This document shows, in pieces, positions 6,105-14,632 of a DNA stretch of 22,278 bases. Source of the stretch: Candidatus Gastranaerophilales bacterium (GTDB lineage Bacteria; Cyanobacteriota; Vampirovibrionia; Gastranaerophilales; Gastranaerophilaceae). The translations under genes were made by a program, and so were the position numbers. The notes below the pieces were generated by a model that ran no database searches, was not told where the DNA came from, and worked only from the letters and a program-made list of their open reading frames with translations. Where the stretch lies: NCBI GenBank assembly GCA_023662705.1, contig JAMPIM010000030.1:1-22278 (forward strand), read 5' to 3'. Each line of letters opens with the position of its first letter. Within the stretch, counting starts at the first letter, position 1.

Positions 6105-6922
6105 TATTCCCCCTTTACAAACATTCTACCATTAATTTGGAAAATATTATCCTCTATTTTTACGTTTTCTATTTTACCATTGCATTTTTTAGCATTAACC
6201 AAATCCAGAGTGAACGATAACGGGTCAAGCAGGTTAATAAGATTAGTAACTTTATCAAGCGGAAGGTTTCCATAAGCATTATCTATACCTATATCACGAG
6301 CTTTAATAATACCATTTATTACGTTAAAGTTTGTTGAAACCATAAATGTCTTGTTTTTACCAACCGGATTAATAGGGAAATTGTAATCCATAATAATGTA
6401 AACTTTGTTATTCTTAATCCTTGCTCTAACATCATTAAGAACAAACAAAGGATATGCTTTTTTGTTAACTTTTTGCAGTGTTTTTTTGTATTCTTTACTT
6501 TTTAGAGCATCATTTATTGATTTTTCAGACAAATGCAATTCATAAAAGAATTCCATATCCGATTTTACAACCACAGGGTTAACGGTATAATCAATTCTAT
6601 TGTATTCGGTTAAAGTTTTGAACTTAAGATAAGGAATCTCAACACCTTCAATAGTAACATTTTTACCTGTCAGTTCAAGGTGTTTAAAAACACCTGCCTT
6701 CATACTGGAAAGCGTATAACCTTCAAACTTAACCTTAAATTTAGCACCTGTTTCTTTTTTAAGCGATTTTTTTATTGCTTTTTCTGCAATACACTCAACA
6801 ATAGGGTTCATTGGTGCTAAATGTTTTTTATTAAGTAAATAATTAGCAGATGTTTTGTCTGCTGCGAAAATTGTTGTTTGGAATAATAAACATCCGATAA
6901 GTAATATTAAAACCTTTTTCAT
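6104..6922 (-). CDS. Exported DUF2993 (LmeA-type phospholipid-binding) protein
   Basis: The 272-aa protein starts with a clear Sec signal peptide (MKKVLILLIGCLLF, cleavage likely after TTIFA near 20). The mature part fits DUF2993: repeated beta-strand phrases such as HLELTGKNVTIEGVEIPYLKFKT (about 82-104), a helix with FYELHLSEKSINDALKS (about 126-142) and a final DNIFQINGRMFVKG strand. LmeA in mycobacteria binds phospholipid; cyanobacteria carry many members of unknown role. AGGAG lies 5 nt before the ATG. It is 8 nt downstream of the anchored-protein gene and is coupled to the GerMN gene, so a shared envelope function is likely. Family moderately sure. Confidence 0.72.
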   Translation of the reverse strand: MKKVLILLIGCLLFQTTIFAADKTSANYLLNKKHLAPMNPIVECIAEKAIKKSLKKETGAKFKVKFEGYTLSSMKAGVFKHLELTGKNVTIEGVEIPYLKFKTLTEYNRIDYTVNPVVVKSDMEFFYELHLSEKSINDALKSKEYKKTLQKVNKKAYPLFVLNDVRARIKNNKVYIIMDYNFPINPVGKNKTFMVSTNFNVINGIIKARDIGIDNAYGNLPLDKVTNLINLLDPLSFTLDLVNAKKCNGKIENVKIEDNIFQINGRMFVKGE

Positions 6923-6930
6923 CTTTTCTC

Positions 6931-7542
6931 CTATTTTCCTTCGGAAACACCTTTAAAAAACTCATCCGTAATAAGCTGTGAGTATTTTTTCTTTTCGCTT
7001 ACAGAAATAACAAGTTTCTCAGAACCGTCAGAGGTTTGAACACTTGCAACAATTCCAGCTAAATCCGAGATTGGGAATTTGTTTGATTTAGCTTCAAATT
7101 TTGCATAAGGGATTGTTTTGCCGTAAGCTTGCATTGTCCCGCGTGAAGTAACATTGATTTCTTTGAAAGAAACCGATTGGTATTTAAACTTTTTTACAAG
7201 TTCTTCTAATTTTTTATCTAAATTGCTGCTTTTAATATCATCTTGAGTAAGTAAAGCTTTTTTGCCCGAATCCAAAATACACATTCTCTGCCCTGAAGCA
7301 TTATGTTCTGCAAGAACAGCTCTAAAGCCAAGCAAATTAACAGTATTGTCAATTTGAAATTCTTCATGCAGATTTGAAAAATCACCAAGTTTTTTTGCAC
7401 TTTCTTCTGCACGCTGCTGAATAAAATTTGTAACATTATTCTTCACAATTTCAACATATTTTTGTCCGCCTATTGCATTAAACCCAATAATAGCAAGAAC
7501 CAGTAAAATTGCATTAAAAATAATCTTTATTAATCTAAACAT
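6931..7542 (-). CDS. Membrane-anchored protein of unknown function
   Basis: I do not recognise this 203-aa protein. It has one N-terminal hydrophobic segment (about 5-25, IKIIFNAILLVLAIIGFNAIGG), probably an uncleaved anchor, then a soluble domain of mixed alpha/beta character with a Lys/Glu-rich helical part (about 27-55 and 105-120) and strands near 125-175 (VSFKEINVTSRG, LVISVSEKK). I chose ATG 7542, preceded by AAGG with 8 nt spacing; an in-frame GTG at 7551 would add three residues and sits inside that AAGGTG. It is the first gene of the six-gene minus-strand operon, next to the exported DUF2993 protein, so an extracytoplasmic role is likely. Confidence 0.75.
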   Translation of the reverse strand: MFRLIKIIFNAILLVLAIIGFNAIGGQKYVEIVKNNVTNFIQQRAEESAKKLGDFSNLHEEFQIDNTVNLLGFRAVLAEHNASGQRMCILDSGKKALLTQDDIKSSNLDKKLEELVKKFKYQSVSFKEINVTSRGTMQAYGKTIPYAKFEAKSNKFPISDLAGIVASVQTSDGSEKLVISVSEKKKYSQLITDEFFKGVSEGK

Positions 7543-7545
7543 AAC

Positions 7546-7588
7546 TTGCACCTTAACTTTATATTATGTACAATTATAACTATGACAA
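7546..7588. promoter_or_regulatory. Overlapping divergent promoters: mutS and the six-gene operon
   Basis: For mutS (+): TTGCAC (7546-7551), 17 nt, TACAAT (7569-7574), then 7 nt to the ATG at 7582, predicting a leaderless mRNA. For the minus operon: TTGTCA (7583-7588), 16 nt, TAATAT (7561-7566), start near 7554, then AAGG before the ATG at 7542. The two -10 boxes lie within 14 bp, and the minus -35 lies in mutS codons 1-3, so the two polymerases should exclude each other. Confidence 0.55.
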
Positions 7589-10143
7589 AACCTGAAATCA
7601 ATTATATAAACAGTGCGGATGTGGATATTAATGAGACTACTGATGTAATGAAACAGTATCTCAATATTAAGAGAGAAAATCCTGACAGTATTCTTTTTTA
7701 CCGTCTTGGGGATTTTTACGAAACTTTTTTTGAAGATGCAGAACTTCTCTCGCGCGAGTTAGAATTAACTCTTACAGGCCGCGATGCAGGCAAAACATAC
7801 GGCAGAGTACCTCTTGCAGGAATTCCTTTCAAGGCTGCCGAAAACTATCTGGAAAAACTGGTTGAAAAAGGTTATAAAGTCGCTATCTGCGAACAGTTGG
7901 AAGACCCAAAACAAGCAAAAGGACTTGTAAAACGCGGAGTCGTCAGAACAATTACCGCAGGAACTCTGGTTGAAAGCAGGTTTTTAAACCAAACAAGCAA
8001 CAACTATATTTGTGCGCTTTTTGAAGAAAACGAAAAATGGGGTTTTGCATATACAGATATTTCCACAGGAGAATTTAAAGCTGCAACCCTGAACTATGAT
8101 GCTGTTTTAACCGAACTTGCAAGGATTCAGCCGTCTGAAATTATTGCTCCCGCTAAAAAACTTAAGCTTGAACCGTTCCAGATTGTTCCTGAAGAAACAG
8201 TTGATTTGCCTGATGAAATTACAAAAGTTTATAACTGCGCAAAAGTTCCATCCCGAGTTTTTGAAGAAGATTTTGCTCAGAATAATTTAAAAACAGTTTT
8301 AAAAATCAACTCGCTTGATTCTGTCGGATATAAAGATAATCCGCTTGCATACAGAGCTTCGGCAGGTGTATTCGCATACATTTGGGAAAACATGAAAGAA
8401 GGATTTCCTAAATTCGAAAGAATAGAATTATACGAACTTTCAGCGTACGTTGCACTTGATGTTAACTCAAGGAAGAACCTTGAATTAACAGAAACCCTGC
8501 GTGAAAAAAACAAATACGGCTCGCTTCTCTGGGCAATCGATAAAACCGTGACTAATATGGGCACACGTCTTTTGAAATCATGGATTTGCCAGCCTTTAAA
8601 AGATATCAAGCAAATTACCGAACGTCAAAATATTGTTAAATCATTGGTGAATAATAATTCGACAAGAAGTGAAATTGAACGTATTTTGCGTAATATTTAT
8701 GATATTCAGAGACTTTCAACCCGCGTAAGTAATAATTCCGCTAATCCGAAAGATTTCGTAAGCTTAAAAGCTTCTCTGATGTCATTACCTGAGCTTATCA
8801 ATACAGCTAAATCAGCCGGTTTAAATGTTTTTGACAATATTGAAACACGACTTCCTGATATCGAACAATATGCTGATTTAATTGATAAAACCATAAATGA
8901 CGACCCTCCTAATGTAATTAAAGAAGGCGGAGTAATCAAATCAGGAGTTAACAGCAGTCTTGATTATTTAAGAGATTTGCTTACAAACGGCGAAGACTGG
9001 TTGAAACGATTTGAAGAAACCGAACGAGAAAAAACAGGAATCCCGACTCTAAAAGTAGGATATAACAGAGTATTCGGCTATTTTATCGAAGTTACCAATT
9101 CGAACTTAACTAAAGTTCCCGAAACTTATATCAGAAAACAAACCCTTACAGGTGCAGAAAGATTTATTACGGATTCACTAAAAAAACACGAAGATGAAGT
9201 TTTAACAGCACAGGTAAAAGCAAACGATTTGGAATACAAATTGTATTGTGACTTTAGAGATTATTCAAAAGAGTTTGTAACTCTGATTAGAGAAATCGCG
9301 CAGGCAGTTGCCGAGCTTGATGTTTACAACTCTTTTGCATCCATTGCTGTTGAGCAGAATTATACTTGTCCTGAAATGGATGAAAGCTCTAATTTTATTA
9401 TCAAAAACGGAAGACATCCTGTTTTGGAAAAGATACTTCCTTTGGGCGCTTATGTTCCTAACGATTTGGAACTCTCTTGCGAAGAAACCCAGTTGATGAT
9501 TTTAACAGGGCCTAACATGGCAGGTAAATCAACATTTATGCGCCAGAATGCACTTATTGTAATCCTTGCTCAAATCGGTGCATTTGTACCTGCTGATTAT
9601 GCAAAAATCGGAGTTGTGGATAAAATCTTTACCCGTGTAGGGGCAAGTGATGATTTAACTCTCGGTAAATCAACATTCATGGTTGAAATGACCGAAACAG
9701 CTTATATATTGAACAGCGCAACAGAAAAAAGCTTGATTCTGATAGACGAAATCGGACGCGGAACAAGTACTTATGACGGTGTTGCAATCGCGTGGTCAGT
9801 AGCTGAATACATTGCATCTAAAATCGGCGCAAAATGTATTTTTGCAACCCATTACCACGAATTGAACGTAATGACAAAAACTTATCCGCAGATAAAGAGT
9901 TTCAGAATCACAATTGCGGAACAGAACGGTGAAATTGAGTTCTTACGCAAAATCGTTCCTGGCGGAGCAAGCAAAAGTTATGGTATTCAGGTTGCAAAAA
10001 TGGCAGGACTTCCAAACAAAGTTATTGAACGCTCCGAAGAATTGATGAAAAAGCTTCAAAAAGACTTCTCAAAAGACCTTGCAGGCAGAAAGAAAAATAA
10101 CGACGCTACAGAACTCGAAGCACCGCAGTTGAATCTATTTTAA
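7582..10143 (+). CDS. mutS: DNA mismatch repair protein MutS
   Basis: This 853-aa MutS binds mismatches and small loops as a dimer and signals through MutL. The mismatch-reading Phe-x-Glu motif is F45-Y-E47 in RLGDFYETFFED. The core/clamp region is complete, and the ABC ATPase shows Walker A GPNMAGKST (643-651), the Walker B/signature region LILIDEIGRGTSTYDG and the switch FATHYHELN. The C-terminus is QLNLF, a canonical beta-clamp-binding pentapeptide. I chose ATG 7582: the longer reading from TTG 7546 would start inside the promoter, and those 12 codons look non-family. No Shine-Dalgarno; leaderless start predicted. mutL is absent here. Its stop overlaps the rimO stop by 4 bp (TTAA). Confidence 0.98.
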   Translation: MTKPEINYINSADVDINETTDVMKQYLNIKRENPDSILFYRLGDFYETFFEDAELLSRELELTLTGRDAGKTYGRVPLAGIPFKAAENYLEKLVEKGYKVAICEQLEDPKQAKGLVKRGVVRTITAGTLVESRFLNQTSNNYICALFEENEKWGFAYTDISTGEFKAATLNYDAVLTELARIQPSEIIAPAKKLKLEPFQIVPEETVDLPDEITKVYNCAKVPSRVFEEDFAQNNLKTVLKINSLDSVGYKDNPLAYRASAGVFAYIWENMKEGFPKFERIELYELSAYVALDVNSRKNLELTETLREKNKYGSLLWAIDKTVTNMGTRLLKSWICQPLKDIKQITERQNIVKSLVNNNSTRSEIERILRNIYDIQRLSTRVSNNSANPKDFVSLKASLMSLPELINTAKSAGLNVFDNIETRLPDIEQYADLIDKTINDDPPNVIKEGGVIKSGVNSSLDYLRDLLTNGEDWLKRFEETEREKTGIPTLKVGYNRVFGYFIEVTNSNLTKVPETYIRKQTLTGAERFITDSLKKHEDEVLTAQVKANDLEYKLYCDFRDYSKEFVTLIREIAQAVAELDVYNSFASIAVEQNYTCPEMDESSNFIIKNGRHPVLEKILPLGAYVPNDLELSCEETQLMILTGPNMAGKSTFMRQNALIVILAQIGAFVPADYAKIGVVDKIFTRVGASDDLTLGKSTFMVEMTETAYILNSATEKSLILIDEIGRGTSTYDGVAIAWSVAEYIASKIGAKCIFATHYHELNVMTKTYPQIKSFRITIAEQNGEIEFLRKIVPGGASKSYGIQVAKMAGLPNKVIERSEELMKKLQKDFSKDLAGRKKNNDATELEAPQLNLF

Positions 10144-11438
10144 ATCTCGCCAATGAGATCGTATTCGGTTGCATCAACGATTCTAACCATTTCAATATCG
10201 CCAGGGACAACATGTTTATCGGTTTTGATATTAACCACCCCGTCGATTTCAGGCGCGTCATATTGCGTGCGGGCAATTACTTCGCCTTCATCAGAATAGC
10301 ATTCGATGATGCAAGGCAAAAGTTTACCGATAAATTTACGGTTTCTTTCCAACGAGATTGACTGTTGAATTTCCATAAGCTTTTCATAGCGTGCTTTTGC
10401 AACCTTCTTTGGAACCTGCGGTTTCATAGAATATGATGGAGTTCCTTTTTCACGTGAATAGCAGAAAACACCCATTCTGTCGAATTTCATATCACGCACA
10501 AATTCACAAAGATGTTCAAAATGCTCCTCGGTTTCACCGGGATAACCGACAATAAATGCGGTTCTTACAGATACATCAGGAATCGTATTTCTAATACTTT
10601 CAATCATCGGACGATAATCAAATGACGGACGATTCATCAATTTAAGCATTTCAGGATGTGAATGCTGCAATGGAATATCAACATACTTAACCACTTTGTC
10701 ACATTCTGAAATCGCTTTTAACAAATCATCTTTCATCTGCGTAGGATAAGCATACATTATTCTTATCCAGCCCAAACCTTCGATTTTATTGAGCTCTCTT
10801 AAAAGCTCCGGAAGCATAGTTTTTTTGTAAATATCAATTCCGTAACCTGTTGTATCCTGCGCAACGAGAATAATCTCTGTTACGCCTTTTTTAACCATAT
10901 TTTTTGCTTCCGCAATAATATCTTCCATTTTTCTGGAATGATAATCCCCGCGAAGGTAAGGAATTATACAATATCCGCATCTGTAACTGCATCCGTCTGC
11001 AATCTTGATATAAGAACTTGAACCCATCGTAATCTGCTGGCGTTCAACATTTTCAGGGTAAACGTATTCAGGGGTTTCACTAACCTCTGATACAAAACCG
11101 CTGTCAATTTGTTTTACAACTTCTATTATTTTAGTAAAATCTGTTGTGCCCACTACAGCTGCAAGTTCAGGAATTTCAGCTTTCAATTCTTCAGGATGTT
11201 TTTGTGCAAGACAGCCTGTCACAATAACTTTTTTACCTGCTTCAACCAGTTCCAAAATCGTATGCACGGATTCGCGTTCCGCATCACAGATGAATGAACA
11301 GGTATTAACAATTACAATATCTGTTTCATCTTCATTGAGCGTAATTTCATATCCGTTTTGGGCTAAAATACCCAGAATTAATTCTGAATCAACTAAATTT
11401 TTTGCACAACCGTGACTAACTAATGCTATCTTTTTCAT
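10140..11438 (-). CDS. rimO: Ribosomal protein S12 methylthiotransferase
   Basis: RimO is a radical-SAM enzyme that adds a methylthio group to an Asp of ribosomal protein S12. All key cysteines are present: C11, C47 and C76 for the N-terminal auxiliary 4Fe-4S cluster, and C150-x3-C154-x2-C157 (DGCSYRCGYC) for the SAM cluster. A TRAM domain closes the 432-aa protein (about 365-430, KLLPCIIECYS...). SHGCAKNLVDSE at 8-19 and ADGCSYRCGYCIIP favour RimO over MiaB. It is the last gene of the cysS operon, 9 nt after murJ. AAGG lies 12 nt before the ATG, inside the murJ end, a rather long spacing. No terminator separates it from mutS. Confidence 0.96.
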   Translation of the reverse strand: MKKIALVSHGCAKNLVDSELILGILAQNGYEITLNEDETDIVIVNTCSFICDAERESVHTILELVEAGKKVIVTGCLAQKHPEELKAEIPELAAVVGTTDFTKIIEVVKQIDSGFVSEVSETPEYVYPENVERQQITMGSSSYIKIADGCSYRCGYCIIPYLRGDYHSRKMEDIIAEAKNMVKKGVTEIILVAQDTTGYGIDIYKKTMLPELLRELNKIEGLGWIRIMYAYPTQMKDDLLKAISECDKVVKYVDIPLQHSHPEMLKLMNRPSFDYRPMIESIRNTIPDVSVRTAFIVGYPGETEEHFEHLCEFVRDMKFDRMGVFCYSREKGTPSYSMKPQVPKKVAKARYEKLMEIQQSISLERNRKFIGKLLPCIIECYSDEGEVIARTQYDAPEIDGVVNIKTDKHVVPGDIEMVRIVDATEYDLIGEI

Positions 11439-11447
11439 ACGATAAGT

Positions 11448-13016
11448 TTACCTTTTAATAATCCTATTAGCAAGTTCCCTTGCATAATCCATTTTGAACA
11501 TCAGATTCAAACCTGTATAAACACTTAAACACATTGCCATAATTACTGCAATTTTTATACCTTCAAACACATATTTTGGAAGTTCAACATTATTATTAAA
11601 CCATTTTCCTGCAACAAAACATAGAACAAATGTTAGAGCTCCTGCCATAATCATTTTCGCAAAATTCAAAAATAGAGTTTTATAATCAAGTTTAACTTTT
11701 TTATGAATAAACAAGCCCAAAAGCGTTGCGTTAAACAATGTTATAAACGAAGTCGAAAGTGTAATACCCGCAATTCCCATATTGAGTTTTATAATCAAAA
11801 TCCAGTTCAAAAGAGCCTTCAATCCTATAGCAGAAAGCGCAATCAAAAACGGAGTTCTTGAATCATTAAACGCATAATACACTCTCGTAATCGAATCTCT
11901 GAACACATACGGTAAAATCGAGAATGATAAGAAACACAAAGCCTCTGTTACCATATAAACCGCATCCGCATTAAACGCACCGCGTTCAAACACCAGTGAA
12001 ATTCCATCTTTTGCCAGTGTTAAAATCAAAATAATCATCGGAATAGCAGCAAAGAAAAGCACCCCAACCCCTTTGTTGAAATAAGTTTTGATATCTTCGA
12101 TTTTGCCTTCACCCGCAAGTCTTGAGAAAATCGGAAACAGCGGAACTAAAAACGCTGTAACCAGAATTCCTACAGGGAACTGGAATATTCTGTTAGCAAA
12201 TACTACCGATGTCCATGCACCTTCTCTCAAAATAGATGCGAAAAACATATCAATATAAATTGTAATCTGCCCCATTGTAGAGCTCAAAACCGCAGGGAAA
12301 AGAAGCTCCATTATACTTTTAAAATTCGCATTATTTACTATATCGAAATTCGGGCGGATTCTGTATCCGATTTTTCTAAGCGCAGGAAACTGTAATAATA
12401 ATTGACAAAGCGCACCAACAGTAGTTGCAAGAGCAAGAACCACACCGTTTTTATCGTTATGAGCCAAAGAAATTGCGACAATTACAACAAGACTCAAAAC
12501 CATTGGCGAAAGATTCGGCATAATATATCGTTTATGACAAATCAAAAGCCCGTAAAAAATCCCGATAATACCGCCAATAAGAATAATCGGCGACATGATT
12601 TTAAAATGCTGAGACGCTAGAGAAATAAGTTCTGGCGAACCTGCCGAAATTATAAGTCCCATAACCTTATCAGCAAAAAGAAATCCGAAGATTGCCAAAG
12701 CTGCAAAGAAAACAAATGTTACACTCAAAAATGTATTATACAAACGATTCACTCGTTCATTAATTTCTCCGTTCTCACCAATGAGTTTTGAAAACACAGC
12801 AACCGTTGCGCTATGAAACGGCCCGCCGACTCCGCCTAAAATAATTATTGCAAGAGACGGAATTTGAAGCGCATAAAAATACGCGTCAGACACCAAAGTT
12901 GCGCCATAAAAATTTGCTACAACCATATCACGGGCAAAACCGATAAACTTGCTTGCAATAGTCACAAGCGCAATGAGCCACGCAGCTTTTAAGACACTCG
13001 GAGTTTCATCTCTCAT
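11448..13016 (-). CDS. murJ: Lipid II flippase MurJ (MviN family)
   Basis: MurJ moves lipid II from the inner to the outer face of the cytoplasmic membrane for peptidoglycan assembly. The 522-aa protein is almost wholly hydrophobic, compatible with the 14 membrane spans of this MOP-superfamily transporter. The family N-terminus is clear (ASKFIGFARDMVVANFYGATLVSDAYFYALQIP, about 21-53), as are a conserved GGPFHSATVAVFSK loop and the FPVGILVTAFLVPLFPIFSRLA segment in the middle. Its ATG overlaps the stop of the SpoIID gene (4-nt overlap, 13013-13016), so they are probably co-translated, pairing precursor export with glycan cleavage. Confidence 0.96.
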   Translation of the reverse strand: MRDETPSVLKAAWLIALVTIASKFIGFARDMVVANFYGATLVSDAYFYALQIPSLAIIILGGVGGPFHSATVAVFSKLIGENGEINERVNRLYNTFLSVTFVFFAALAIFGFLFADKVMGLIISAGSPELISLASQHFKIMSPIILIGGIIGIFYGLLICHKRYIMPNLSPMVLSLVVIVAISLAHNDKNGVVLALATTVGALCQLLLQFPALRKIGYRIRPNFDIVNNANFKSIMELLFPAVLSSTMGQITIYIDMFFASILREGAWTSVVFANRIFQFPVGILVTAFLVPLFPIFSRLAGEGKIEDIKTYFNKGVGVLFFAAIPMIILILTLAKDGISLVFERGAFNADAVYMVTEALCFLSFSILPYVFRDSITRVYYAFNDSRTPFLIALSAIGLKALLNWILIIKLNMGIAGITLSTSFITLFNATLLGLFIHKKVKLDYKTLFLNFAKMIMAGALTFVLCFVAGKWFNNNVELPKYVFEGIKIAVIMAMCLSVYTGLNLMFKMDYARELANRIIKR

Positions 13017-14632
13017 TCTTCTTTACTCCCGTATGGTTCAACCAGTTCGACATAAACATTTGCTTGATAAACTGTAGGATAAAAAACTACAGTATTTTTG
13101 CCATCCTCAATATAGCGCGAAATATCAATTTTTGCTTCTTTCTGGAACATTGCTCTTACAATCAAAAGTTCGCGTTTTTTTCCGTTTATCAAAACTTCTA
13201 ATTTTGGAGGAAGCTGTCCTGTTACAACAATGCTTGCTCTTCCTACTGGCGCCCAGAATTCCTGCTTAATCTCTTCCGCACCAAGTCTTACAGGTTTTGT
13301 ACCGAGAGAAATCCCCGAATAATAATGTCTCAAAATATTGTAATAAGGCTGATTCAGCTTCGTTGCCATATAACCTGCACCAAACTGGCTCATACCGACA
13401 CCATGACCAAAACCTCCGCCGTAAGCAATAATATCGGTAACATTGCCATAGTTATCCAGTTTCTTTTCAAAAACAACATTCGCACTCGGCAAAGATATAT
13501 TATCTTTCTGGAAAACACGTCTTATAACCAGTTCTTTAGAAACTCTGTAGCATCCTTTTGTGGTCAAGATTTCGAGTTCAATAACCTTGCCTGAAGCTCC
13601 GCGTTTCATAACTTTGATATCTTTAATTTTTCCTAAATCATCACTTTCTTTAAAAGCAGGAGAAACAAATCCTGTTTTAGACTGCGCAACAAGAGTTTTT
13701 TTCAAAACATTTTCTAACTCACCCACAGCCCACTCTTTTTTCCAACGGTAATATGGTGATTCAATATCATACGAAGGTATTTTTTGTGTATAAAAATTTC
13801 TGGCTTTTTCTTCCTCTTCAAGAGTCGGAAACTCTTCTTTATCTGGAACTGCAAGCAAATAAGGCTTACTCACGGAAGGAAAAGCCTTTGTTGTCGGGTC
13901 AGAAAACGCATAAGCATAACTTTCTGTATAACCGCCTGCTGTAGAACTGTATAATGTCAAAATCAACTCATGATTATGTAATGCAACAATCCCGTCTGTT
14001 TCCATAACCGCACGGGTTGCAAGGTCTGCTTCCGTATTTGCGCCAAAATAAACCTGACTTGCTACAGAATCCACTACATTAAACTCGTCATAAGCCTGAG
14101 TTCTTGGTGTAAGAACATAATTTCTTGCTGCAACAGCCTGAGCTTTAAGCGCTTCCAAACCAAATCTTACAGGCATTTCGTTCGGCACAACACCTTTTAA
14201 ATACTCTTCCACATCAACAAGATTAACTACATAAAACCCTTTGTGGTCAGGTTTTTGAACAACCTCAAATGCTCCGTGATAAATTGCAGGAATCCCTTTT
14301 CTTTTGAGTCCTCTAATACCCAAAAGCCCAGAAGGACAAACAACAACAAAATCTCTAAGAGTTGCACCGCTATTGTTTACAACAACTTCCATGCCGGTAA
14401 CGCCGTTTTTGACGGTTATATCCGTATCTGCATTAACGTGGAGCAGTGTTCTGTGAGTTAATTTATCACAAATATCACATTCTGCGGTTCCGTATAAAAC
14501 AACATTTTGTCTCAAAACATTTTGAAAATTATTATCGGTCAAACCGACTCTTACAAGTCCGTTTTCCTCTGCAAACACAGGCATGCAAAGCAAAAACAAA
14601 CTAAGCAATAAAGTTACTATTTTATTTCCCAA
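13013..14632 (-). CDS. SpoIID/LytB-family peptidoglycan lytic protein
   Basis: The 539-aa exported protein has a signal peptide (IVTLLLSLFLLCMPVFA, cleavage near 21-22). SpoIID enzymes are lytic transglycosylases that cut stem-peptide-free glycan strands. The core shows GVVPNEMP (147-154) with the probable catalytic Glu152, LKAQAVAARNY (162-172), SSTAGG (229-234) and the terminal signature GGGFGHGVGMSQFGA (405-419). Two features make it longer than the usual 300-400 aa: an extended N-terminal strand-rich part (about 25-140) and a C-terminal beta domain (about 440-539). The start is TTG 14632, with AAGG 6 nt upstream; no ATG is available before the signal peptide. It overlaps cysS by 16 nt and murJ by 4 nt. 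Confidence 0.92.
   Translation of the reverse strand: MGNKIVTLLLSLFLLCMPVFAEENGLVRVGLTDNNFQNVLRQNVVLYGTAECDICDKLTHRTLLHVNADTDITVKNGVTGMEVVVNNSGATLRDFVVVCPSGLLGIRGLKRKGIPAIYHGAFEVVQKPDHKGFYVVNLVDVEEYLKGVVPNEMPVRFGLEALKAQAVAARNYVLTPRTQAYDEFNVVDSVASQVYFGANTEADLATRAVMETDGIVALHNHELILTLYSSTAGGYTESYAYAFSDPTTKAFPSVSKPYLLAVPDKEEFPTLEEEEKARNFYTQKIPSYDIESPYYRWKKEWAVGELENVLKKTLVAQSKTGFVSPAFKESDDLGKIKDIKVMKRGASGKVIELEILTTKGCYRVSKELVIRRVFQKDNISLPSANVVFEKKLDNYGNVTDIIAYGGGFGHGVGMSQFGAGYMATKLNQPYYNILRHYYSGISLGTKPVRLGAEEIKQEFWAPVGRASIVVTGQLPPKLEVLINGKKRELLIVRAMFQKEAKIDISRYIEDGKNTVVFYPTVYQANVYVELVEPYGSKEE

Noticed and set aside
7546..7581. 12-codon N-terminal extension of MutS from TTG
   Set aside because: It lies across the predicted promoter, has no ribosome site, and the family start matches the ATG at 7582.
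8277..8609. 110-aa minus-strand ORF inside mutS
   Set aside because: It is antisense shadow of conserved mutS codons, without a ribosome site or protein-family features.
11146..11415. 89-aa + strand ORF inside rimO
   Set aside because: Antisense to the conserved N-terminal cluster domain of rimO; composition is that of a shadow frame.
13325..13594. 89-aa + strand ORF inside the SpoIID gene
   Set aside because: Antisense to the GGGFGHGVGMSQFGA region; no independent coding signal.
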